Assembly: GCA_028641055.1 (NCBI GenBank)
Contig: CM054062.1
Span: 271,083,092-271,147,091, forward strand
Source: Alopecurus myosuroides
Lineage: Eukaryota > Streptophyta > Magnoliopsida > Poales > Poaceae
DNA: 64,000 nt
Direction: 5' to 3'
The notes beneath the pieces are model-generated. The model did not search any database. It had not been told where the DNA came from and saw only the letters and a list, made by a program, of their open reading frames with translations. The position numbers and the translations under genes are program-made. This document shows, one piece after another, positions 43,009-55,414 of the stretch; position 1 is the stretch's first letter; each line of letters opens with the position of its first letter.

Positions 43009-45448
43009 TTTAGACTAAAAGGGGCGACCCCGGGTTTCATTGAAACCAAAACGGCCCAGGTTTTTACAACAATTTTCGATTACAGCACACGGGCAACCAC
43101 CAGAGCGGTGATGCCAGAAAGATAGTCTAAGCTACACCAGTAGTAAGATCCAACGAGAACAACTCAAGGGGGAAACAACCAGCACGTGCCACTACATAGA
43201 CTTGGAGAGAAATTTCGCGAGGAGACGCTGGCAGGTGGCCTCCTGAGCTGCTTCAGGATCAGGGAAACCCCCGAACGCGCCATCAGGGCCAGGCGATTCA
43301 CAAAAGCTCTCCGCGCAACTTGTTCGGCTTCTGGACGTTCCTGGCGAGGAGGTGTGACGTCGAAAGAGGTGCCAATGTCTTCCATTGCTCCAGCTTGGAT
43401 GCAACCCTCTTCCATATGTCCTGAACACCTGGCCAGACCAAACCCTGAAAACACATAACATTTCTTAGTTTCCAAATTGCCTAAAGGACAACAACACAGA
43501 GATAATTAATATGTGAGTTCTTGTCTTCACTGATCCACCATCTTGCAATAGATTCAAAATCTTTGCCAAACTCAATCCCTAGAATGTCTATGATGACAGG
43601 CCAAACCAACTTGGCAACAAAACATTCAAAGAACAAATGGTGACAAGTTTCAAGTTCAGAACAGAAAAGACAAGACCCGTCCTCAACAAGCCTGCGTTTA
43701 GCTAGATTATCTCGAGTAAGAAGGTTGTTATTAGCTAACAGCCAAAGGAAGACATGAAGTCTAGGTTGGATTTTAAGTTTCCAAACAGCTGGAGTGTGGA
43801 CAGGGACAACGCCCCTGTTATTCACAAAGCCATAAAATAACCTTAAACTGTAGATTCCAGATGAATGGAACAACCAAGTGGGAACATCTTCCTCATATGT
43901 AAGATCAAAAGATCCCACTAGTTGAGAAAGTTCTAGCCATCTAGCAAATCCCTCAGGGGAGACGTTCCTTCTAAACGTGAGCATAAGCTCATGGCCTTGA
44001 TAGGCATTGGCCACAGAAATGTCCTGCTCATTGCAGATTTCGAACAGGTCCCAAAAGCAGACAACAAGGCTGCAGTTACCTATCCAAACATCACTCCAAA
44101 ACTTTATTTTTTTCCACCATTTCCTAATTTCCACCTATAACCACATTTAGTAGCTCTGGTTGCCCACATAACACCTTTCCAAAAAGGTGAACTAACACTA
44201 GGGATAGCCGAGAACACATTAGGGTCGGGATCATATTTGAAATCAATAATTTTCTTCCAAATCTTTCCTAAATCAGCATGGTACCTTTTGATCCAAGAAG
44301 CCAACATGTAGAGGTTAAAATCCCCCAAATTTTGGATACCAAGACCACCAAACTCTTGTTTCATGGACACTAAGTCCCAATTAGCTAGATGGTATTTTTA
44401 TGTTATTGTTAGAGTCACTCCATAAGAAGTGAGCCATCTAAGAATTTATAACTTTGATTGCCCATTTAGGGAACTTAATTACATATAGGAGATACATAGG
44501 AATGCTAGCAATACAGGCCTTAAGCAAGACCAGTCTGCTCTGATAGCTAAGTAGTTTGCCCCTCCACCTAGCAAATCGTTTAAAAGATTTATAAATCACT
44601 GGTTTAAGTCCTCTTTTCTCAGTTTATTCTAGTGGAGAGGAACTCCAAGATATTTACAGGGGACGTTTGCAATCTTGCAGCAAAACACTTGTGCAAAGAC
44701 ATTAGCTTGACTAGAGTCCACATGGATAGTCATTAGGTCTGATTTATGGTAGTTAATCCTCATCCTTGACATGTTCTCAAAGAAGGACATGATCCATTTC
44801 ATGTTCCTAGCATAGGCTAACTTGGGATCAAGGAACAAAATTGTATCATCGGCATACTGGAGACTGACTATACCACCAGGAACAACTTGAGGAAGTAGCC
44901 ACTGGATCAATCCAACATTGGCAGCTTTTGATAACATTTTGGAGAAGACATCCCCCACCAAGTTAAAAAGGGATGGGGGAACAGGGGTCACCTTGTTTGA
45001 GGCATTTTCCCACTTTAAAGTAGGAACTGTTTTCATCATTGACACTGACACACAAACAACCCCCTACCAACAGGCTTCTAATCCATCCTCCGAAGACAGG
45101 GCCAAACCCTCTAGAGAGGAGCATCTCATCCAGGAAGGCCCAATCTACCCTATCATAGGCTTTTTTATAATCTAGCTTAAGAACTCGGGCAGGATTACCT
45201 TTGGAATGAGCAGCATGGATGAGCTCCTGGGCTGACACCACACTTTCTAAAATAAACTTACCTTTAATAAAGGCAGTTTGATTACTAGATATCAGTCTAC
45301 TACCCACAAGGGAGAGCCTGTTGGTAATGACTTTAGAGATGATCTTCATACTACAGTTACCAAGACTAATAGGTCTGAACTTTTTCATATCCCTGGCATC
45401 AGGTTCTTTGGGAATAAGAGTGATAATAGCAAAGTTTAGTCCAACAAC
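43009..45448 (-). mobile_element. L1-type LINE (RIX), 5'-truncated, minus strand
   Basis: It is flanked by the 12-bp duplicate AATTATACTTTT (42997-43008 and 45449-45460). The 3' end on the minus strand is a short A run following GTCGCCCCTTTTAGTC, a common ending of grass LINEs. The 5' end stops inside the RT domain, the usual outcome of incomplete target-primed reverse transcription. Length 2440 bp. Confidence 0.9.
43481..45448 (-). pseudogene. LINE ORF2 C-terminal half: RT, thumb and zf-RVT, broken
   Basis: Minus strand from 45448: FAIITLIPKEPDARDMKKFRPISLGN (RT motif 1), FIKGKFILESVVSAQEL, KLDYKKAYDRVDWAFLDEML (catalytic Asp), LKQGDPCSPIPF, then a frame change near 44965. SLQYADDTILFL near 44862-44827 holds the second catalytic Asp pair. 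Stops and shifts follow between 44629 and 44400; then QEFGGLGIQNLGDFNLYMLASWIKRY, and from 44134 WLFHSSGIYSLRLFYGF, WKLKIQPRLHVFLWLLANN and CLFCSELETCHHLFFECFVAKLVW, the zf-RVT region. The frame ends at 43481. Endonuclease and ORF1 are absent through 5' truncation. Several stops show it is dead. Confidence 0.9.
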
Positions 45449-45460
45449 AATTATACTTTT

Positions 45461-47140
45461 GGTGTTATTATCTCTTCTTTTACACCGGGTCCAAACTTGT
45501 CATGTATACGGTTGAAGAAGGCGCCAGAGGAGATTTCTGCTCATCATGGGTGGCGGTCTAGGCTCCACTCTACCATCGTCTTGTGAATCAACTTTGTTTT
45601 GAACCTTGTGTGCCATACCTTTTGGGGAACCCGTGTGTTTGGGGGTATGTGCATCTTCAACGATTGAAGTCATTTTAGTTTTTGTCTTCTTCACGTGTTA
45701 GTAAAAGTTTACATGTACCCTCTTTTTACGAACATCCCAAATATTATAGCTCGCTACATAAATACTACCATCCATTGGTTGGATTTTATCGTGTGATAGG
45801 GTTAATTAGTTACATAATTTAGTTTTTTTCTATAAAAGTTAATATGTTAATATCAAACTGATCCTAACCATGTTGTGTAAACAACACAATGCTAAGAGCT
45901 GTTTGAGACATTGATAACTCACATAGCGTATCATTAACAAATAAAAAACAAAAAGGATTGAACTGGTAATCAACTTAAAGTCGATTGAAATGTAGCTTCA
46001 AGTACGACACACCCAGTGGTACCTTGTGGTGAGCCGTCTATATTTCTAGCCACGCTTCAAGACTACATACAAATACTGTTAGTGGTACTAGTACTCTGGT
46101 ATCGAAGCACAGTGACCCAGATAGAGACGATCTGTCCGTCTGTTGAGTTTGTTGCGTGTCCAATCCTCCAGAAGCGAGCCACCACGGCCGGCCTAACGCC
46201 GGTCGATGGACACGCCTCTTCTAACATTCTGTATGATCGACGATCTGATCTGATAGCTAGCTAGCTCTTGGTACTGTGGAATCTTCGGGCTGTGATATGA
46301 TTGCTGATGTGGGATATGTACAGCACGGTACGGTTTGGTTGCCCCAGCTCGATCAGGAGTTCAGGACCGCTGGACCAGCCAATGACACATTAACCCTCTC
46401 CTGGCTAGAGTTCTGTGCTGAACTTCACAAGCTACAGTTCGTGGATGCAGAGAAATTTCACGGACGTGTTGGAGGTACAGAGGTCGAGTAAGATCGCAAT
46501 CGATGGAGACGACGCATGGTCGAGTCGGCCGGACTGTACTTCGCATTCTGAACGTTGGCCGAGCGTCACGGTTAACAGTTAGCCTCTCAATTAGTGGTGG
46601 GGCGTTCGTGTGCTTGATTTCAACCTGCTAATTGCCCTTGACATGCATGTATGTGACCGAAACAGAATTAAACATAATCCATCCGTATGCACAGCCATCT
46701 GTAGCGATCAAAGAATTAAGCATTAACCCATCCCCATTAATGGGCATATTATGCCTGATAATACTGCTACTATCCACCCGTCCTGCCAGCCAGCCAGCTA
46801 TGATCGATACGGAAATGGAACGTCTCATCTCACATACTAACTACCAACCTGATTTGACATGCCACTAGAAGCGCGCACACACAAGCGTGCGCATTTTAAA
46901 ACATTGCCAGACTGATCCTCTAGAATTCGCAGCAAAAAGCTTCAGAAATATTAGTATATATCGATCATGTCGTTTTTTTAAGCTTGGTCTCGTTCCTCCC
47001 ACTCATTCCTTCACGGTCGCACTCAATGATCAACGTACGATCACTGTTGACCAAAGAACATGATCATCCTGCAAGTGTGCTCAACACAAAAGCTTCTGAA
47101 TTTTTGAAAATCTGTGGAACCCAAATGCCATTTGATCTGG
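45461..47140. other. unassigned low-repeat-looking DNA
   Basis: No frame over about 80 codons with a recognisable domain on either strand. CTAG-rich runs (46255-46265). I cannot exclude regulatory or non-coding RNA content. Confidence 0.3.
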
Positions 47141-47150
47141 TCTCTCTCTC

Positions 47151-47158
47151 TATATAAA
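47151..47158 (+). promoter_or_regulatory. possible TATA box with downstream short ORF
   Basis: A CT-microsatellite runs into TATATAAAA-like sequence (about 47149-47159), with GTTGACC (W-box-like) about 105 bp upstream and ATG 47259 downstream opening METRRRTSLAEINPDPYSV (75 codons to TAA near 47486). I do not recognise the peptide. Weak evidence for a small gene or a transcribed non-coding RNA. Confidence 0.2.
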
Positions 47159-47486
47159 ATATTGTCGTCCGATCAGCTGCTCCCATCGGAGCACGCGGTA
47201 GTGGAACGCTCTTTCATTCAGCGCTGAATCGTCGATTTCGTTCGCGTGGTTTTCACACGTGGAAACACGACGGCGCACATCGCTGGCGGAGATTAATCCA
47301 GACCCATATTCAGTCAGCAAGCAGATGGGCAGAAAGCAGAGCTGTTTTATTAGTTGGGACGAACGCTTCAGCCAGCGTGTCCTTCAGGTTTCTTTTCTTT
47401 TTTTCCACTTTGGCTTCGTTTTCTCCTTTCCTTTCGGTATCCGGCAGCACTTTCAGAAAGCTTTATCTCGCTGTAATGTAATGTAA

Positions 47487-49374
47487 CAGAGATTCCTGAG
47501 ACATCAATCGAAAAAAAAAGATTCTTGAGACATATGGAATACTTATCTGACATTCAGGAATTAGTGGAATTAGTGATGTTACACCTCACCTGACAAAAAA
47601 GGAGGCTTAAGTGGTGATCTGGAGCTAGCATAGAGTCTGGAATGCTAGCTAGCCATGCTATGGTTTTGTAAAATTCGCTTGCAGACCAATTTATCCATGT
47701 CTTTTCACCCAAGAAAATACTCCCACTAGTACCAGCACTGGTTCAAAATTAGCTTCTCTTGCTCTGCACTTCATGCTGTTACTCCTACTGCACTTCATAG
47801 TTCTTGTCCTGCTCTGCATATGGTGTCGTTTGATTATTTTGTAATGTTCCTATATCGGTTTTGTGGCACTGTTCCTGGTCCTGGGAAGCAAGCTTGGTAC
47901 ATGGCCGACAATATCTTTTGGAAAAGCGCCAAGGCAAAGAAGCCTAGCTCATTAGCCACCAGGTGAATTTCAGACTAGTGCTCGATCAAGTCTAGCATGT
48001 CTACTTCACTCGCTTTATTAATGATTGGTACCCTAGAAGCCAAAGAGAGAAAAGGCGTCCTTTAATCATGTGTTCTTGAAGAGACCGTACCAGCATTTGG
48101 AATTATTAGGACATACAGTAGTTTCTTTCTAGCAGGATTAATTGGAGTTACAGAGTTGCTTCGTGGCATGGTGTGGGTTGGGCAGTCCAGGTCCCTCTAG
48201 AGGATTTAACAACAGAAGTCGGATAAAAAGGTTGAGCGTGAGATACCTAGCTAGGAGAGCAGCAGCACAGCACCATGGTTACAGAGCCTTGAAGGCAACT
48301 CCATGGCCCCCGAAACTCGACCTACCTCGGGTTCGATCAGCAGCATCCCTTCGTCGGTCACTTGAAGATCAGTTCTTTCCTTTCCCCACCAAATCCCCGT
48401 TGGATTCCTTTGCCTTTCAGTTAAGAAAGTTTTGGATGGAGAGCTCACCGCTGGGTTCTCCAACGTTCCAAGGGGTTGCTGATGGACCGCTTGACCTACT
48501 AGCTAGCTAGCTAGAAGGGAGGGATCTAGTTAGAAGGCTTTCTTTGTTAGTGGAAATCTAGTTGCAGTGCAGCTCATGTTCCACATTGATCGTACGTAGT
48601 TCAGGGAAGAATTAATGCGCATGCTCCACACCACTGAAACTCAAGCCCTCCATAATGTTCAAGGTTCAGTTATTTCTGTTTTGAATTATAGTTCGGGGGA
48701 GTAGCGCCGAGTTTACTGAAATGCTCATATGAGAAAAGTGTGTATTGCAATGTGGAAAACAATTCTGTGCCGAAATGCAGAGATGCAGAGCCTGAACCAG
48801 GCCAGGTGGGGAGGACGGCAGTACGGTTCTGGCCTCACCGGGTCCGTTGCGTTCTCCCTCGGGACCCAAATGAGGGTTCGGTTCCTCTCCGACGGCGACG
48901 GTGCCAGCTCTATCGATCACCGCGGTCGCCGGTCGCTTTCGGCATCTTCGCGTGGGCCGGCGCGATCTCATGATTAAGGCGACGGATAGATATGGATGCA
49001 GCGAGCCCATCTCGCCGGCCGACGGTGCACCTGCCGCGCTAGCGCTCGATCTCATCCCGATCCGGGCTTGTACACGCAGTCGGGATTTGATCGGTTCCGC
49101 CGTGCTAGATCGACCGAGGTCCGGTTCGCTGTGTCGGTCTGTCACCATGTGTCGGATCAGGGACATGTCCTTGTTTTTTTTAACAGGAAACATCCTTTTG
49201 CATCAATCACACATTTTTTTATTAGTACATCGTTTAGGAGTTAAGATCAATGTTTACAATTCATGTGTCACCTATATGGCCACAAACAAAAGCCAGCGAA
49301 TAAAAAACGATGAGATCGCTTATGCAACATATAAACGATCAAAACGTCAAAAAGCCCAGGCGACCACTTTAGGC
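47487..49374. other. unassigned DNA with a GC-rich patch (48780-49170)
   Basis: Open frames here (for example plus 48901 onward) run through GC-rich sequence and into the left arm of the DNA element at 49375, so they are not credible genes. The tetranucleotide CTAG is repeated at 48499-48513. Confidence 0.35.
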
Positions 49375-49754
49375 CTAGTTCTTTTGGCGCCTTCTCCAAG
49401 AAGCTGCCCTCCCCAAACGAAATCACTAGAAAAAGGCATCTCTTTCGGAAGGTCACCTCGCGGTGGATGTAACACTTGTCGCGCTCTACTTCCTGCTAAC
49501 CTCCACAAAGTGCCTGCATACGTGACAAGTGTCGCCACCAGAGAGTTTTGGTGGGTTTTTCCTTTGCCATGCACGGACGTGAGATGGGATGTGAACGAAA
49601 TAAATTTCGTGATTCTCCTTTTCAAAATAAAATATCTCCTGAACCGTATTTCGAAATTATGAACTGTTTTCATATTTGAGATCCTCTCGTCGAGATTTTC
49701 AAAACTAAATCTCATGTTGATAGGTTTCGAGAACTTTTTTTGTACATTCAGAAT

Positions 49755-50052
49755 CAACACGGATGTACGCCCAGTTACACACAGATGTACGTTCAGGTGG
49801 AGTGAACGAAGTATGTCACAAGTGCATGTGCTGACGTACACCCACGTGCACCACGGGTGTACAACCAGACGGTGGTACACCCAGTTGCAGACGGTGTACA
49901 CCCGTGCGAATGTACACCCCCTCGCTTGTACACCCACGCGCTTGTACACGCAGTGAAAGGCCGACGTACACTCAGACGGGTGTACACCCAATCAAGGGCT
50001 GGCGTACACCCAGGCGGATGTACGCCCAGACGGATGTACATCCAGGTACACC
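49755..50052 (+). repeat. degenerate tandem array, GTACACCCA(N) units
   Basis: About fifteen variants of TGTACACCC / GTACGCCCAGACGG spaced every 12-25 bp inside the left arm of the DNA element. The spacing is irregular and the units diverged. Related GTACAC words occur in the right arm (57890-57955). Confidence 0.8.
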
Positions 50053-50054
50053 GT

Positions 50055-50240
50055 TCGTATACTTTTCAGAACAGTTTTTGTATACTTTTTGTAACATTTT
50101 TTATACTTCATGTATACTTTTGGAAGAACGTTTGTATACTTTCAGTAGCAATTTTTTTATACTTTTAGAAACAATGTTTGTATACTTTTAGTAACTACTT
50201 TTTTATACTTTTTAGATACAACACGTGTGTACTTTTTAGA
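50055..50240 (+). repeat. degenerate tandem array, TTTGTATACTTTTNGTAAC units
   Basis: About nine units of roughly 20 bp (GTATACTTTT followed by GTAAC/GAACA). The array lies directly next to the GTACACCC array and the two are sharply separated. Confidence 0.8.
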
Positions 50241-50244
50241 TGAA

Positions 50245-50311
50245 ACGTCGTAGTCGTTTTGTTCGAGGCGAAGTCGAGCGGTAGTGCGAGGCAACGCCGA
50301 GCCGTAGCACA
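50245..50311 (+). repeat. GAGGCGAAGCCGAGC-type short repeats next to C
   Basis: CGAGGCGAAGTCGAGCGGTAG and CGAGGCAACGCCGAGCCGTAG are two copies here. Two more lie on the other side of C (57826-57870), in the same orientation. Confidence 0.65.
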
Positions 50312-51699
50312 TGATACGTCACCAACGTATGTATAATTTCTGATGTTCCATGATGATATTATGTCAATTTCTACATGTTTTCTCCCTTCTTTATGTCATT
50401 TTTATCGATTTTCTGGACTAACCTATTGACAAGATGCCACAGAGTCAGTTCCCTGTTTTCTGCTGTTTTTGATTTCAGAAAAGTTGCTCTGGAAATATTC
50501 TCGGAATTGGACCCCACAAATCCCGAAGTTCCTATTTTCCCTAGAAGCATCCAAAAGACCGAAGAGGAGTCGAAGACGGGCACCAGGGGGTGGCGCCCCC
50601 CTTGGTCGCGCCAGGGGGTGGTGTGGGGCCCCCAGGGCTCCACCGTCTTTGCCCTTTCGCCTATTTATACTCCTCCGAGGGAAAATCCTAAGAGAATCGA
50701 CTTTTTCCACAAAATAAATCCGTAGCTCCGCCGCCGCTGCCGACAAGTTTCGGGAGACAGATCTTTGTTCTGGCAGCCTGCCGGGACGGGGAAGTGCTAC
50801 CGGAACCATCTCCACCGCCATCTCCATCTCCGTTGATGTCTCATATGATGAGGAGGGAGTAGTTCTCCCCCGGGGCTGAGGGCCCTACCGGTAGCTATGT
50901 GTTTCATCTCTCTCCCATGGTGTGATCTATATGTGATCGTGAGCTCTGTAATCTAGTTGAATTTGTAGATATTATTCTTCACCTATTATGCTACTCAAGT
51001 GGTTTTTGTTATGAGATCTCCGTAAACACTTTGATCACGGTGTAAAGGTGACATTGTGTGCACCGTGTAGTTTAGCATTATATTTATATTTTGTGTTGGA
51101 TAACCCTATGGAATTGTGGTTTTTGCGTGGAACCATCTGGGTCCCATGGTGATAGCGTGGGGGTTACTTAGTTGGGAAAGTGCTTACTCTAAGGAGTGTT
51201 GTTAAAGCCATACGCATGGATTGGTGTTGTTATTCGACTGGAGAGTGGTTTGGAGTAGCATAGTGAAGAGATGGTATTTAATAATACAATTATGTTTTCA
51301 TTGTTGAGAGCGTCCACTAGTGAAAGTAGGATCTCTAGGCCTTGTTTCCAGGCATTGAAACACCGTTTTCCGCCTGTTCTGCTACATGTTTGCTTGCTGC
51401 CATATTTATTTCAGATTGCTATTATTACTTACAACCATCCATATTACTCGCATTTCACTATCTCTTCGCCGAACTAATGCACCTATATATCTGACAAGTA
51501 TATTGGGTGTGTTGGGGACACAAGAGACTTCTTATAGCTTAACTGCAGGTTTGCTTGAGAGGGATATCTTTGACCTATACCTCGCTGAGTTCGATAAACC
51601 TTGGGTGATCCACTTAAGGGAAACTTGCTGTTGTTCTACAAACCTCTGCACTTGGAGACCCAACACTGTCTACAAGAATAGAAGCATGTGTAGACATCA
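50312..51699 (+). repeat. 5' LTR of element C
   Basis: 1388 bp, TGATACGTCACCAACG to GTAGACATCA. Confidence 0.9.
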
Positions 51700-51709
51700 A
51701 GCTCTTTTC

Positions 51710-51726
51710 TGGCCCGTTGCCGAGGA
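51710..51726 (+). other. PBS of C, tRNA-Asp type with one base lost
   Basis: TGGCCCGTTGCCGAGGA lies ten bases after the LTR, against the Athila consensus TGGCGCCGTTGCCGGGGA. Confidence 0.75.
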
Positions 51727-51832
51727 GGTAAGGTAAAAGGTACTCACATCCTCGAGTGTGAGTGCTCGAAGTTATTTCCTTTAGATTCTACAATTAAATC
51801 TTTTTGTTTCTTGTTTTCACTAGTTAGGCTTA

Positions 51833-52708
51833 ATGGAAAACAACAAAAATATGAGAGAGTTTTATAATATTTATCTTGAGTTAGGACATGAAATGTTTGA
51901 ACAGAAAATTAAAAAACCTATGGAACTTTATTTGCATGCTAGTAGCAATGTTATTAGTATGAATTCTTTGAACAACATTATTGCTAATGCTATGGAAAAG
52001 TCTAAGCTTGGGGAATCTAGTGTTGATTAATATGATATTTTTAGTACCCCAAGCATGGAGGAACAAATTTACTTTGATGATACTTTGCCTCCAATATATG
52101 ATGATTATAATGATTATGGTATTCTAGTTCCACCTACTATGAATGATAAATTTTATTGCGATCATGATATTCCTTCTATATATGATGTTTACAATGATGA
52201 ATATGTTATTTTCAGTCCACCTACTATTGAGGAGAAAATTAATTATGATTGCAAAATGCCTCCTATATTTAATGATTATGGCGATGAGAATAATAATGAT
52301 ACCTATTTTGTTGAATTTGCTCCCACTACTATTAAAAAGAATGACTATGCATATGGGGAGAGTAATAATTCTTTTATGCATGTGGCTCATGATAAGAATG
52401 TTATATCTGATAGTTATATTGTCAATTTTATTCATTATGCTACTGAAAGTTATTATGAGAGAGGGAAACATAATTTTATGCATCTCAACAATATCAAGTT
52501 TCCCCTCTTTATGTTGAAAATTTTGAAGTTACACTTGTTTTGCTTTCCTATGCTTGTTGCGTTGTGCTTTCATGACTTTTTTTTCTACAAGGTTATTTTT
52601 CATAGGAAGTGTGTTAGACTTAAATTTGTTTTACATTTGCTTCTTGATGCTCTCTTTTGCTTCAATTCGTATTTCTCATGTGAGATCTTCTCAAATTATC
52701 ATGCCTAG
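51833..52708 (+). pseudogene. acidic Asp/Tyr-rich repeat ORF of element C, one in-frame stop
   Basis: ATG 51833 opens MENNKNMREFYNIYLELGHE. The single frame runs to TAG 52706-52708 with one TAA at 52028-52030 (292 codons including both stops). The N-terminal part (about 65 aa) resembles small ORFs of pol-less relatives. Residues about 78-165 hold three or four imperfect repeats of about 26 residues with the pattern PPIYDDYNDYG, VPPTMNDKFYCDHD, PSIYDVYNDEY, SPPTIEEKINYDCK, PPIFNDYGDEN. The C-terminal third is hydrophobic (LKLHLFCFPMLVALCF), possibly one membrane-like stretch. No homology to gag or protease that I can see. It occupies the gag position. Function unknown. Confidence 0.6.
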
Positions 52709-55414
52709 CTAAAAGGCTTTAAAGAAAAGCACTTCTTGGGAGATAACCCATGTTTTTATTTTTGCATTGTTTTTCTCTATTTTATTTGAGTCAAGGGGTT
52801 GTATACTTCTGTAGCAAATACTTTATATCTTTATTTTCATGTATTAGTTGAGCCAAGTAAAACCTCTAGTGGAAAGTTGAGACTATATTTCGGATTTCCG
52901 CACAGGAAACAAATTTCTGCTGTTCACTGTTAAATTCGATTAAAATACCAAAAAATTCAAAATGACCTGAGTTTTTTTCCGTAATCCTAGGCTGTATACG
53001 CAACTTTTCTTAGTTGAATAATTTTTTATTTTAGCAACAGAAGATTTTCGAAAAAAAACATCTTTACCCGCTGTCCCGTTTTGACAGATTTCTGCCAATA
53101 ATTGCATTTGCATCTTAATCACTTTCTTTTGGTGTTATTTTGAGAAAAGAAGTTTTAAAAGAAGTTGTGACAGTAGCTAATGTGTTTATGAGTGTTAGGC
53201 ATGTTTTGAAACTGAACCATGTGAATTTATTATTTCGATTTGCACTAACGTTGCTAATGAAGATTGTGAGAAGTTTGGTGTGAAGGAAGTTTTCAAGGGT
53301 CAAGAGAATAGGATGATATGACGTGATCAAGAAGAGTGAAGAGCCTAAGCTTGGGGATGCCCCGGAGGTACATACCAGAAAATTCCAAGAAGACTCAAGC
53401 GTCTAAACTTGGGAATGCCCAAGGCATCCCCTTCTTCATAAAAAATTTATCAGGTCACTTCTAGTGAAACTATATTTTTATTCGGTCACATCTTATGTGT
53501 TTTACTTGGAGCGTCAGTTATTTTTGCATTCAGTTTGTTTAGTTTTATTTTCTCTAGTTTATGGTTGGATCTTATCATACTTCTGTGGAAGATAGACACG
53601 CTTCGTTTACATTTCTTAGAACACTCTTGTTTTCATTCTTATTGTTCTATGAGTGTTCACTTTTTGCTAGTACTGCCTTTAGCCTTTGTTTTCATGCATC
53701 TCTTATTCATAACTGTTAGTTTTAGTAGTGTTATGTGAGTACTCTCATATTTTCTTGCTGTAGCATGTAGAAAATTTTGTTAAAACATATTTTGTATGGT
53801 GCTTGTTGGGAAAAGAAATTACTGCTTGAGGTAGAATTTTTAGTGGTGCACGTAGAAGTTTGTATAGACTGTGGCTAGAACTTTTTCATATCATGCTAGA
53901 CGTTATTTTAGTTTTAAAGCCTTGTGGTTATTGAGTATCTTGATTAGTCTCAAATAGTTGAGAGTGTTTAATGTGTCATTGAAAGAATCATGAGTTGTTC
54001 TTGTCATATTGAAGCATAAATTTGTGGTATTCTCCTTTGAATGTTTTATTTGGTTGATTTAGCGCATGCTCACACCATGTTTATGACTATGAACCAGTCA
54101 CGAATAGCCTCCATTAACCCTTTAGTTTTTGAACTTTTGATACCACTTATGCTTTGATTAATGATGTTTATGCCGCTATGCATGAATGTGGCTCTTATGC
54201 TCTCTTGATTTGTCGCTCCCAGTCTTTTTCTAGCCTCCACCTGTACTGAGTATGAGCTCTACTTGTGCATCCAAGTCCCTAAAACCAAAGTTTTCCCATT
54301 GTGTCCACCATACCTACCTACATGTGGTATTTAACTGCCACTCCAAGTAAATTGCTCATGTGCTACCTTTAAAACTTTTAAAATTACTCCTCTTATGTGT
54401 TCTTCTTTTTGCTCATGAGGATGTCAATAGCGAATCTTTATCTCACTTGTTGATTGAATTTCACACCCCTGGACTAGTGGCTTCATCTGCTTATACAATT
54501 GATAGAAGACCTGGTAGCGGGGTGCCCAGCCCCAAATTAATGCAAACAAATTATCTTCACTATTTTTGCCCCTGAATTATGAGTCAAAGCATAATTGTGT
54601 AAACAAAAGAGAGAGAGGGATGACCTTCTACCTAGATGCGTCCTTCACATGGGATCCGCTCTTGTGAAATCTAGTTGGCTTGTGACGTACTGTATTTTAT
54701 GTTTACCATTCGTTGATATTAGCATACACCTCTCTTAAAATATAGACACTCCTCCATGGTATGTGATTGTTGGCAGGAACCCAAGGATTCGGTTAGCCAT
54801 GGTTTGTGTAAGATGGATAGGAGGAGTGTCAAACTTTTAATACCTCTGTTTAATAAAATAAAAGCTCTAGCACATGAGTGATCCCTACTTCCCTCCGCGA
54901 AGTGGCTTTCTTTTACTTTTATGTTGAGTTTCCATCCTCTAACTTTATGCACAGTTGAGAGAGCATTTTTGCCATTCTGAGTTTTATGTGGATTTCTCCC
55001 ATAAACATCGTTAGTTTATTCATGAAGTTTTATTGCTTGTTCTCCAACTATTTGTTCTAGTCTTCCTCATGAACTTTGAAGGTGTCCTGGCATTTATGTT
55101 TTGTCCCACTCTTAAGGACTTGCGAAATACCACCTTGCCATGGTTTCTTTATACTTGAAACAAATGTGTAACTTTCAATGCATTGTTATTCATGATCTTT
55201 TATCTGAGTTAATTATCATGATGCAAAGTGATTGCTATGCTTTATTATTAAAGTTCTATTTATCATGTTTGTGTTTAAAGTTCTATGATCTCAGCTTACA
55301 TATGCTTTTACATTATAATGATCAAGTTTATGTTAGTATCATGTCACCTCAGAAATTATTTTGTTTTATCGTTTACCTACTCGAGGACGAGTAGGAACTA
55401 AGCTTGGGGATGCT
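52709..55414 (+). other. C internal non-coding tail and polypurine tract
   Basis: Collinear with X (27771 onward and 40092-40781): AAAGGCTTTAAAGAAAAGCACTT, TTGTCGCTCCCAGTC, GTGATCAAGAAGAGTG, and the terminal CTCGAGGACGAGTAGGAACT then AAGCTTGGGGATGCT before the LTR. No gene. Confidence 0.8.

Noticed and set aside
48901..49662. 253-codon plus-strand open frame
   Set aside because: It runs from a GC-rich patch straight through unrelated AT-rich DNA into the left arm of the DNA element; composition changes along it and no domain is visible.
49755..50240. CRISPR-like regular repeats
   Set aside because: Units are degenerate and irregularly spaced, there are no unique equal-length spacers, and the genome is a plant.
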